Shown piece after piece: positions 1 through 5,278 of a stretch of 5,278 nt of DNA (the stretch's first letter is position 1; the number at the start of each line of letters is the position of its first letter). The stretch is from assembly GCA_041621405.1 (NCBI GenBank), contig JBFKAV010000205.1, positions 1 to 5,278 of the forward strand. Direction: 5' to 3'. This stretch comes from JBFKAV01 sp041621405. GTDB lineage: Bacteria; Pseudomonadota; Alphaproteobacteria; Rhodobacterales; Rhodobacteraceae. Position numbers and translations under genes: made by a program. The notes under the pieces were generated by a model. That model saw only the letters and a list, made by a program, of their open reading frames with translations. It ran no database searches and was not told the DNA's origin.

Positions 1-1
1 C

Positions 2-2464
2 TGGTGGCTGGGCGCCTCCGGCGGCGATAGCGGGTCGCAGCCGGTGCAGGCGAGCCAGACCCTGAGATGGTGGCTCGGCACGACCGCACAGGCAGAGAAC
101 GGCGGCAGCGCGGCGCCGGAGCCGGGGGTCGGAGAGGCGCCAGACTACGCCACCTGGGAGGGCGTGGCGGCCGATGCCGAGGCTGCGATCGAGAACCCGG
201 AGTCGCCGAACTTCGCGCTCGAGCAGCTGCGCGGCCAGCTCGCCGCCTGGCGCGAGCGCTTCCTCTCCGCGCAGAACGCCAACCGCACCCGGATCGACAC
301 GATCCGCAACCAGATCTCGGCGCTCGGACCGCCGCCCGAGGAAGGCGCCGGCGAAACGCCCGAAATCGCCCAGCGCCGCCGCGCCCTGAGCAACCAGCTC
401 GCCACGCTGCAGGCCCCCGGCATCGCTGCGGAGGAAGCCTATCTCCGCGCCGACGGCCTAATCCGCGAGATCGACACCGTCCTGCGCGAACGGCAGGCCA
501 ACGAGCTCCTGGAACTCGGCCCCTCGCCGCTGGTACCGCTGAACTGGCCGCCGGCCTTCGACGTGCTGTCGGGCCTTGGCGCCGACCTCTGGCGCGAGGC
601 ACGGGAAGGCTGGGCCAGCACGACCTCGCGCGCCAATGCCCGCGAAAACCTGCCCGCAACGATCTTCTTCCTGCTGCTGGGCGCGGCTCTGCTCTGGCGC
701 GGCCGGCGCTGGAGCGAGCGCCTCGCCCAGCGCCTGCTCTCGGGGCCGGTACGTCGGGCCAAGCGCGTAGTCCTCGCACTCTTCGTCTCGCTCGGGCAGG
801 TTGCCTTGCCGGTCATCGGCATCGTGCTGCTCGTCACCGCCGCCGCCTACACCGAGCTCGTCGGCCCGCGCGGGCGGCTTGTCCTCGACGCCCTGCCGAT
901 GATGGGCTTCGTGGTTCTCGCAGCGCGCTGGCTCGGCCAGCAGGTCTTCGCTCGCGACGAGGCGGCGGCCCTCTTGCCAGGCCTCGGCCCCGAGCGCCGC
1001 GCTGAGGGACGGTTCTATTCGATGCTGCTGGGGCTCCTGCTCGCGCTTGCCGGGCTGCTCAGCACGATGGTTCCCTATGAGGGCGACACCCTGACCGCCC
1101 GCGCGGTACTGGGCTTCCCGGTGCTCCTGCTGGGCGGCCTGATCCTGGTGCGACTGGGCCAGATTCTCGTCGGTGCAGCGCGCGCAGGCGGCGAGGCGGC
1201 GGAGCCAAGCACCCGGGGCCGGCTTCTGTTCCTGATCGGTCGGGCGGCAGTGGTGCTCGGAATCCTCGGGCCCACGCTTGCCGCCATCGGCTACTTCACC
1301 GCGGGCCGGTTCCTGGTCTTTCCGGCCGCGCTCTCGCTGGCGCTCCTGGCCTTCCTGGTGATCCTGCAGCAGCTCGCCGCAGACCTCTACGCGTTCGCCA
1401 CCGGGCGGGGCGAGGAGGAGGAAGAGGCGCTGGTGCCGGTTCTGATCGGCTTCGCGCTGGCGCTGCTTGCGCTTCCGGTGCTGGCGCTCATATGGGGCGC
1501 CCGGGTCTCGGACCTCACCGAGCTCTGGACCCGCGCGCGCGAGGGCTTCGCCTTCGGGGATACCCGCATCGCGCCGGCCGATTTCCTGACCTTCGCCGTC
1601 GTCTTTGCGCTGGGCTATCTCGCCACGCGGCTCGTCCAGGGCGCGCTCAAGACCTCGCTCCTGCCCAAGACCCGTCTCGATCCCGGCGGCCAGAACGCCA
1701 TCGTCTCCGGCACCGGCTACCTCGGTATCTTCCTCGCCGCCGTTGTCGCCATCACTTCGGCGGGGATCGACCTTTCGAACCTCGCCATCGTCGCCGGCGC
1801 GCTATCGGTCGGCATCGGCTTCGGCCTGCAGAACATCGTCTCGAACTTCATCTCGGGCATCATCCTCCTGATCGAGAGACCGATCTCGGAGGGCGATTGG
1901 ATCGAGGTTAGCGGTAACCAAGGCTACGTGCGCGACATCTCTGTGCGCTCGACCCGGATCGAGACCTTTGACCGGACCGACGTGATCGTGCCGAACTCCG
2001 AACTGATCTCGGGAGTCGTGACGAACTTCACCCGGGGCAACCTCACCGGGCGCATCATCGTGCGTGTCGGTGTGGCCTACGGCAGCGACACCAAGCGCGT
2101 CGAGGCAATCCTGCGCGAGATTGCCGAGGAGCATCCGCTGGTTACGCTCAACCCGAGCCCGGCGGTCCTGTTCGTGGGCTTCGGGGCGGATTCGCTCGAT
2201 TTCGAGATCCGCGCGATCCTGCGCGACGTGAACTTCTCGATGGCCACGAAATCCGAGATGAACCACGAAATCGCCCGCCGCTTCGCCGAGGAGGGGATCG
2301 AGATCCCGTTCGCCCAGCGCGACATCTGGCTCAGGAACCCGGAGGCGCTGTCGGGCGCCAAAACCTCCGCGCCGAAGAAGCGCAAGCGTGCGAAGCCGGG
2401 GCCTGGCGAAGCGATCGACCCCGCGCTGCGTGACCTGCCGGGAGACGAGGACGACGAGGCATGA
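2..2464 (+). CDS. MscS-family mechanosensitive ion channel with DUF3772-type N-terminal region (5' partial)
   Basis: Large inner-membrane channel of the MscS superfamily, expected to release solutes when membrane tension rises under hypo-osmotic shock. The frame is open from the first complete codon (position 2), so the true start and any signal peptide lie upstream; the GTG at 44 is probably internal. Numbering from that GTG: residues ~30-190 are a helical, probably periplasmic, DUF3772-like segment rich in Ala, Glu and Arg. Residues ~205-575 hold roughly ten hydrophobic segments. The pore-lining helix and start of the beta domain lie at ~580-622, with the family signature GFGLQNIVSNFISG and then ERPISEGDWIEV. 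The MscS cytoplasmic alpha/beta domain runs to ~765. The last ~35 residues form a tail with a basic patch (PKKRKRAK, 777-784) followed by an acidic end (DEDDEA). The stop overlaps the next gene as ATGA, implying cotranscription. The family call is secure; gating and ion selectivity cannot be read from the sequence. Confidence 0.93.
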   Translation, partial: WWLGASGGDSGSQPVQASQTLRWWLGTTAQAENGGSAAPEPGVGEAPDYATWEGVAADAEAAIENPESPNFALEQLRGQLAAWRERFLSAQNANRTRIDTIRNQISALGPPPEEGAGETPEIAQRRRALSNQLATLQAPGIAAEEAYLRADGLIREIDTVLRERQANELLELGPSPLVPLNWPPAFDVLSGLGADLWREAREGWASTTSRANARENLPATIFFLLLGAALLWRGRRWSERLAQRLLSGPVRRAKRVVLALFVSLGQVALPVIGIVLLVTAAAYTELVGPRGRLVLDALPMMGFVVLAARWLGQQVFARDEAAALLPGLGPERRAEGRFYSMLLGLLLALAGLLSTMVPYEGDTLTARAVLGFPVLLLGGLILVRLGQILVGAARAGGEAAEPSTRGRLLFLIGRAAVVLGILGPTLAAIGYFTAGRFLVFPAALSLALLAFLVILQQLAADLYAFATGRGEEEEEALVPVLIGFALALLALPVLALIWGARVSDLTELWTRAREGFAFGDTRIAPADFLTFAVVFALGYLATRLVQGALKTSLLPKTRLDPGGQNAIVSGTGYLGIFLAAVVAITSAGIDLSNLAIVAGALSVGIGFGLQNIVSNFISGIILLIERPISEGDWIEVSGNQGYVRDISVRSTRIETFDRTDVIVPNSELISGVVTNFTRGNLTGRIIVRVGVAYGSDTKRVEAILREIAEEHPLVTLNPSPAVLFVGFGADSLDFEIRAILRDVNFSMATKSEMNHEIARRFAEEGIEIPFAQRDIWLRNPEALSGAKTSAPKKRKRAKPGPGEAIDPALRDLPGDEDDEA

Positions 2465-3183
2465 CCGAGCCGCTTTTCCGCACCGATCCCTATGCGCGCC
2501 AGGCCGAGGCCCGGGTCGTGGCGCTCACCCCGGAGGGCGGAGTGGTCCCCGACCGCTCTATCTTCTATCCCGCCGGCGGTGGCCAGCCGGGCGACAGCGG
2601 CCGGATCGCCTGGGCCGACGGTGGCGCCGCCATCGCCGACACGCTCAAGGGCGAGGGCGACGCGGTGGTGCTTGTGCCCGACGCGGGCGCCGACCTGCCG
2701 GGCCTCGGCGCGACCATCCGCCAGGAGCTCGACTGGGAGCGGCGGCACCTGCACATGCGCATCCACACCGCGTTGCACCTGCTTTCGGTGGTGCTGCCAT
2801 TCCCGGTGACCGGCGGGCAGATCGGTGCCGGAAAAGGGCGGCTCGACTTCGCGATGGAGGCCCCGCCGGAAGACCGTGAGGCCCTGGCGGAAGAGCTGAA
2901 CGCGCTGGCCGCGCGCGATCTGCCGGTCACCGAGGACTGGATCAGCGACGCCGAGCTCGCGGCCAATCCGGGGCTCGTGAAGACCATGTCCGTCAAGCCA
3001 CCGACGGGGCAGGGCAGGGTGCGGCTGGTTCGGATCGGCGCGGGCGGCGATCAGGTCGATCTGCAGCCCTGCGGCGGCACTCATGTCGGGCGCACCGGCG
3101 AAATCGGGCGCATCCTGCTCGGCAAGATCGAGAACAAGGGCCGTCAGAACCGGCGCGTCAACATCACCCTCGAGGGCGTCTAG
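2461..3183 (+). CDS. alaX: Alanyl-tRNA editing protein, AlaX-M type (Ser-tRNA(Ala) deacylase)
   Basis: Free-standing homologue of the alanyl-tRNA synthetase editing domain. The family hydrolyses mischarged Ser-tRNA(Ala), and in some members Gly-tRNA(Ala), in the cytoplasm, preventing mistranslation of Ala codons. At 240 aa it fits the medium AlaX class: longer than the ~150-aa short form and lacking the C-terminal extension of the long form. The glycine-rich motif GGGQPGDSG is at residues 39-47. Both zinc-binding motifs are intact: HxxxH at His102/His106 (HTALH) and CxxxH at Cys204/His208 (CGGTH). The C-terminus carries the usual basic stretch KGRQNRRVNITLE. The ATG at 2461 overlaps the upstream TGA (ATGA), and purine-rich sequence (GGAGACGAGG, 2441-2450) lies about 10 nt upstream, so translation is probably coupled to the channel gene. 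The TAG stop shares CTAG with the stop of the convergent transporter. With all metal ligands present the enzyme should be active. The family is certain; the exact subclass specificity is inferred. Confidence 0.93.
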   Translation: MTEPLFRTDPYARQAEARVVALTPEGGVVPDRSIFYPAGGGQPGDSGRIAWADGGAAIADTLKGEGDAVVLVPDAGADLPGLGATIRQELDWERRHLHMRIHTALHLLSVVLPFPVTGGQIGAGKGRLDFAMEAPPEDREALAEELNALAARDLPVTEDWISDAELAANPGLVKTMSVKPPTGQGRVRLVRIGAGGDQVDLQPCGGTHVGRTGEIGRILLGKIENKGRQNRRVNITLEGV

Positions 3184-4301
3184 CGACCCGCCGGGGCTTT
3201 GTCGCTCGACGCTTCGGGCAGGCCCTCGCGAGAAAGCAGCACCGCCAGCGGCCGGAGAGAGGGGATCTCCGAGCAGATGATCATCGCTGCCACCATGATC
3301 GGCACCGACAGGAACATCCCCGGCACTCCCCAGACCGCGCCCCAGAAGGCGAGCGAGATGATGATCCCGAAGGAGGAGAGCCGAAGCGCACGCCCCATCA
3401 GCATCGGGTCGATCAGGTTGCCGGTCACGAACTGGATCACGCCGCAGATCACGAAGATCGCCGCGGCCGGGGCCGGCTCGCCGATCTGGATGTAGGCGAC
3501 GAGGCCGATCAGCGCGGTGGCGATGATCGAGCCCACGGAGGGGATGAAGTTCAGAACGAAGGTGAGGATCGCGAGCGCCATCGCGAGATCGAGATCGAAG
3601 GTGCGGGCGACGGCGTAGATCATGGTGCCCGTCGCCGCGCTCACCGCCGTCTTGACCAGCAGGTAGCGGTTCACCCGGTGAATGATCGTGCCGATGATCC
3701 GGCTCACGCGCTCGGCCCGCGCCGGATCGCCCATCAGCGCGATCAGCTTGGTGCGGAACCAGATCCGCTCGACGAAGAGAAAGGTCACGAAGATGATGAT
3801 CAGGATGGTGGCCGAGAGCAGGCTGCCGGCCTGTCCGGCGGCGGTTCGCAGGTAAGCGGTCACGTCGACCGTTTGCATCGAGGCGAAAACGGCGGCCTCG
3901 ACCCGCTCGCCCATCCAGCCGAAGAGCGCCGCAATCGCCCGTTGCGACTGATCGGCATAGGCGATCGAGGTCAGGACGATGGTGTTGACCTGGCTCAGGA
4001 TCACGGCCGAGAGCGTCAGCAGGAGCGCGGAGACGAGGGCAAGCGCGGCAAGGCTTGCCAGCCAGGTAGGGATGCGCAGGGGGCCGACGCGCACGCGCGC
4101 GATGGCGTCAATCGCATCCGCCATCACCGAGAACAGGATGATCGCGGTCGCCAGCGAGATCAGCAGGAAACGCGCCTGGACCAGCAGAAACAGCACCACC
4201 GCGAATGCGATGATTGTGAGCGCCGCGGCCTGGACCCGCGCCGGGTCCGGGCGGAGCGCCTGCATCAGCGGGCGGCGGTCCTGCGGCGGGCTGGTGTTCA
4301 T
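3180..4301 (-). CDS. AI-2E family transporter (TqsA/PerM/YdiK-like multi-pass membrane protein)
   Basis: Inner-membrane protein of the AI-2E (formerly DUF20/UPF0118) family, 373 aa, a normal length. Characterised relatives export autoinducer-2 (TqsA) or act as Na+/H+ antiporters, so the substrate here is unknown. Hydrophobic segments lie near residues 23-60 (two helices), 79-103, 160-180, 240-275, 278-296 and 309-345, with a less hydrophobic soluble stretch at ~105-155, as is typical. Conserved family landmarks are LNFIPSVGSIIA (~250-261) and NLIDPMLMGRALRLSSFG (~295-312). I chose the ATG at 4301 because a GGA lies 8 nt upstream. An in-frame TTG at 4328 would add nine residues but has no purine-rich site before it, and a later ATG at 4265 would still keep the first helix. 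The gene converges on the editing-protein gene and overlaps its stop codon. It diverges from tRNA-Ser and appears monocistronic. Confidence 0.9.
   Translation of the reverse strand: MNTSPPQDRRPLMQALRPDPARVQAAALTIIAFAVVLFLLVQARFLLISLATAIILFSVMADAIDAIARVRVGPLRIPTWLASLAALALVSALLLTLSAVILSQVNTIVLTSIAYADQSQRAIAALFGWMGERVEAAVFASMQTVDVTAYLRTAAGQAGSLLSATILIIIFVTFLFVERIWFRTKLIALMGDPARAERVSRIIGTIIHRVNRYLLVKTAVSAATGTMIYAVARTFDLDLAMALAILTFVLNFIPSVGSIIATALIGLVAYIQIGEPAPAAAIFVICGVIQFVTGNLIDPMLMGRALRLSSFGIIISLAFWGAVWGVPGMFLSVPIMVAAMIICSEIPSLRPLAVLLSREGLPEASSDKAPAGR
3182..3206. terminator. Inverted repeat at the convergent gene junction, possible weak bidirectional terminator
   Basis: AGCGAC (3182-3187) and GTCGCT (3201-3206) form a perfect 6-bp stem around a 13-nt loop, placed exactly where the convergent editing-protein and transporter genes end. 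The position suits a shared transcript end, but neither side has a T-tract, so intrinsic termination is unproven. The hairpin could be chance in GC-rich DNA, or could help termination or 3'-end stability. Confidence 0.25.
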
Positions 4302-4348
4302 CTGCGCATTCCGGATCGTCGCATCCAAACGATGGGACGGCTGGCCCG

Positions 4349-4377
4349 ACTATGCAGGACCCTGCCGCGGCCCGCAA
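4349..4377 (-). promoter_or_regulatory. Possible sigma-70-type promoter for the AI-2E family transporter
   Basis: On the minus strand, a -35-like TTGCGG (4377-4372) is followed after 17 nt by a -10-like CATAGT (4354-4349), preceded directly by TG. This lies about 50 nt upstream of the chosen ATG and faces the transporter gene. The match is moderate, and GC-rich alphaproteobacterial promoters are hard to call by eye. Confidence 0.3.
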
Positions 4378-4398
4378 CAAGCCCTTGCGCGCAGGCCC

Positions 4399-4427
4399 TT
4401 GAATTGCCAATGACGTGCGGGTTAGAC
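4399..4427 (+). promoter_or_regulatory. Probable sigma-70-type promoter of tRNA-Ser
   Basis: TTGAAT (4399-4404) and TTAGAC (4422-4427) are separated by exactly 17 nt. Transcription would start about 7 nt after the -10 box, near 4434, only a few bases before the mature tRNA 5' end at 4438. The spacing, position and lack of any other close gene make this a good candidate for the tRNA promoter. Confidence 0.5.
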
Positions 4428-4437
4428 AGCCGGCGAC

Positions 4438-4527
4438 GGAGAGGTGGCCGAGTGGTCGAAGGCGCACGCCTGGAAAGTGTGTAGGCGGGGAACCGTCTCG
4501 CGGGTTCGAATCCCGCTCTCTCCGCCA
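4438..4527 (+). tRNA. tRNA-Ser (anticodon GGA)
   Basis: A complete class II cloverleaf can be folded by hand. The acceptor stem is 4438-4444 with 4517-4523 (six Watson-Crick pairs and one G-U). The D stem is GCC/GGC around 4447-4463. The anticodon stem is CACGC/GTGTG (4465-4469, 4477-4481) with loop CTGGAAA, giving anticodon GGA at 4472-4474, which reads UCC and UCU. The long variable arm, diagnostic of Ser/Leu/Tyr tRNAs, pairs GGCGG (4484-4488) with CCGTC (4493-4497) over a GGAA loop. The T arm is GCGGG-TTCGAAT-CCCGC (4500-4516). The discriminator is G (4524), as expected for serine tRNA, and CCA is encoded at 4525-4527. It stands alone between the divergent transporter gene and a gene-poor stretch. 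No copy of its 3' end was seen elsewhere in the window. Confidence 0.97.
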
Positions 4528-4529
4528 CC

Positions 4530-4544
4530 GACGCCCGTAGCGTC
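4530..4544. repeat. Inverted repeat just downstream of tRNA-Ser
   Basis: GACGC (4530-4534) and GCGTC (4540-4544) pair perfectly around a 5-nt loop, starting 3 nt after the tRNA CCA. The position would suit transcript termination or 3' processing, but the stem is short and no T-tract follows, so its role is open. Confidence 0.35.
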
Positions 4545-4590
4545 CTCATACGGAACCCACTCTGAATTCTACCTCCATCCCAGGCCTTTG

Positions 4591-4608
4591 CAGCCGCGCG
4601 CCCGGCTG
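4591..4608. repeat. Inverted repeat CAGCCG/CGGCTG
   Basis: A perfect 6-bp stem, CAGCCG (4591-4596) with CGGCTG (4603-4608), closes a 6-nt loop. A second small perfect hairpin, GGATC-AGC-GATCC (4619-4631), follows. Neither has an adjoining T-tract on either strand. Confidence 0.35.
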
Positions 4609-4649
4609 GGACCCGGGAGGATCAGCGATCCAGGCTGGTTTCCGGCGGT

Positions 4650-4670
4650 GGTCTCATTGCCGTTGAGACC
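4650..4670. repeat. Perfect 7-bp inverted repeat GGTCTCA/TGAGACC
   Basis: GGTCTCA (4650-4656) and TGAGACC (4664-4670) pair perfectly around the 7-nt spacer TTGCCGT. This is the strongest dyad in the gap between tRNA-Ser and the tcuB-like gene. It could be an RNA hairpin, a regulator-binding site or a relic; no T-run follows on either strand. Confidence 0.45.
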
Positions 4671-4986
4671 TGCAATCGCCCGATCCAGGGGATGCAGTTG
4701 AGCGGCTGGCGGTGGCGTCGCGGTGATAGTCGTGAAGATCGACGACGAAATGCCTAGCTCTGGCAAGCGCTGGATCACGAGGGCAGGGCGCTCGAATGCT
4801 TCGGCACGAAGAGGCCCGGCAAGAAGGCCAATCTGAGTTCCCGGGAAGATGCGGCGCTGCTCCGATCGAGACCGCTTCGAGCTCGTCTCGAGCCACGCAC
4901 AGGCCCGGTCGGCGGCCTCGATCATATTGCGAGCGGCGCGGCGAACTCAGGGCCAATCCCTGTACCGTCAAAGAAAAGGGGCAGAG

Positions 4987-5278
4987 TCATTCCCGGCGTT
5001 CTCCGCCGACGGGCTGCCGCCGTGTCTTCCCCTGAGCATCGCGCACCAGCGCGGCGAAGCGGTAGGCCGCGTGGCCCATCTTTGAATAGGGCGTCAGCAG
5101 GAACAGCGCGAACACCGTACCCAGGTGGATCGCCAGCAGTGAGGAGACCGCCCCGGTGCCGGTGGCGGCATAGAGCGCGAGCCCGCTGAGGCCGGTCAGC
5201 CCGAGCAGGACGACGAAGCCCATTTCGCCGCCCCAGGCCCGCGGCGCGCCAAGCTCGCGGTCGGCTTGGGTCTTCAGC
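4987..5278 (-). CDS. tcuB: TcuB/CitB-like tricarballylate-utilisation membrane protein, C-terminal part
   Basis: The last 96 residues of a protein whose N-terminal part lies beyond the right edge. In the family, TcuB is a membrane protein with N-terminal 4Fe-4S centres and a cytochrome-b-like C-terminal domain; it reoxidises the FAD-dependent tricarballylate dehydrogenase TcuA by passing electrons to the respiratory chain. Counting from the first complete codon here, hydrophobic helices lie at ~19-38 and ~46-62. The helix motif AIHLG with His51, a possible haem ligand, is followed by TPYSKMGHAAYR (62-73, His69), the typical TcuB ending, and then a basic hydrophilic tail. The ATG at 5223 is internal, since the frame stays open to the window edge. 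The stop (TGA, 4989-4987) overlaps a downstream ATG. Nitrate-reductase-gamma-like proteins share this fold, so the family is likely but the substrate is inferred. Confidence 0.75.
   Translation of the reverse strand, partial: LKTQADRELGAPRAWGGEMGFVVLLGLTGLSGLALYAATGTGAVSSLLAIHLGTVFALFLLTPYSKMGHAAYRFAALVRDAQGKTRRQPVGGERRE

Larger units (their letters stand above)
4528..4986. other. Gene-poor region between tRNA-Ser and the tcuB-like gene
   Basis: No reading frame on either strand in this ~460-bp stretch looks like an intact gene. Apparent ORFs of 60-120 codons show mixed codon use and no recognisable domain. By-eye counts of four sampled 60-base lines gave about 57-68% G+C, against about 82% in a line of the editing-protein gene and 70% in a line of the tcuB-like gene. 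The left part carries a cluster of short perfect inverted repeats and the right part a probable gene remnant, both listed separately. Confidence 0.6.
4569..4990 (-). pseudogene. Probable degenerate gene remnant, originally coupled to the tcuB-like gene
   Basis: The ATG at 4990 (minus strand) overlaps the stop of the tcuB-like gene as ATGA, and a GGAG lies about 10 nt upstream: the arrangement of a translationally coupled operon member. Its frame encodes only 22 residues (beginning MTLPLFFDGTGIGPEF) before TGA at 4922. Another minus-strand frame is open from about 4948 to 4569. Its early part (around MIEAADRACAWLE) uses mostly G/C-ending codons, but codon use becomes mixed further on. The simplest reading is a gene broken by frameshifts and later decay. 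I do not recognise the family, and the 22-residue peptide resembles known proteins too weakly to name. The alternatives are a genuine small coupled peptide or noncoding sequence. Confidence 0.3.

Noticed and set aside
44..46. GTG at 44 as the true start of the channel gene
   Set aside because: The frame is open to the window edge, and a signal peptide expected for the DUF3772-type N-terminus is absent after this GTG.
777..836. Minus-strand ORFs opposite the channel N-terminal half (e.g. 439-837) as small genes
   Set aside because: Ser/Arg-rich antisense translations without a ribosome site or domain.
67..1005. Long plus-strand ORF (312 codons) inside the channel gene
   Set aside because: Arg/Ala-rich translation with no domain; a frame-shifted shadow of the GC-rich MscS gene.
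2077..3084. Minus-strand ORF of 335 codons across the channel/editing-gene junction
   Set aside because: Antisense to two well-supported genes, low-complexity composition, no family motif; long antisense frames are expected in GC-rich DNA.
3678..4484. Plus-strand ORF of 268 codons opposite the transporter and running into tRNA-Ser
   Set aside because: Asp/Arg/Gln/His-rich shadow of the transporter gene that also overlaps the tRNA; no recognisable protein.
4500..4527. tRNA 3' end as an attachment site with a second copy in the window
   Set aside because: No convincing direct repeat of the T-arm/acceptor sequence was found between 4528 and 5278.
4444..4701. 85-codon plus-strand ORF starting inside tRNA-Ser
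   Set aside because: It begins within the tRNA and shows no coding character; the tRNA explains the sequence.

Overview
The window is high-GC bacterial DNA with dense G/C-ending codon use. It most resembles an alphaproteobacterium, probably a Rhodobacteraceae/Paracoccaceae relative. This rests on the compositional style, a DUF3772-type MscS channel, an AlaX-type editing protein and a TcuB-like protein; it is inference, not a proven placement.

Layout, left to right. Positions 2-2464 (+) encode a large multi-pass MscS-family mechanosensitive channel whose 5' end lies outside the window. It overlaps by 4 nt (ATGA) with 2461-3183 (+), an alanyl-tRNA editing protein of the medium-length AlaX type with both zinc motifs intact. 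That gene meets a convergent AI-2E family (TqsA/PerM/YdiK type) membrane transporter, 3180-4301 (-), and the two stop codons share the palindrome CTAG. A short divergent intergenic region (4302-4437) follows, with promoter-like sequences for the transporter and for tRNA-Ser(GGA) at 4438-4527. The tRNA has a long variable arm and an encoded CCA end.

About 460 bp after the tRNA (4528-4986) hold no intact gene. There are several perfect inverted repeats and what looks like the decayed remnant of a minus-strand gene that was once translationally coupled to the last gene. That last gene (4987-5278, -) is the C-terminal part of a TcuB/CitB-like tricarballylate-utilisation membrane protein, cut by the window edge.

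The channel and the editing protein are probably cotranscribed, but nothing suggests they share a pathway. The transporter and tRNA-Ser are separate units. The tcuB-like end probably belongs to a carboxylate-catabolism operon reading leftwards, whose downstream member has degenerated next to the tRNA. I found no CRISPR array, intact mobile element or clearly new system. The most unusual stretch is the 4528-4990 region.
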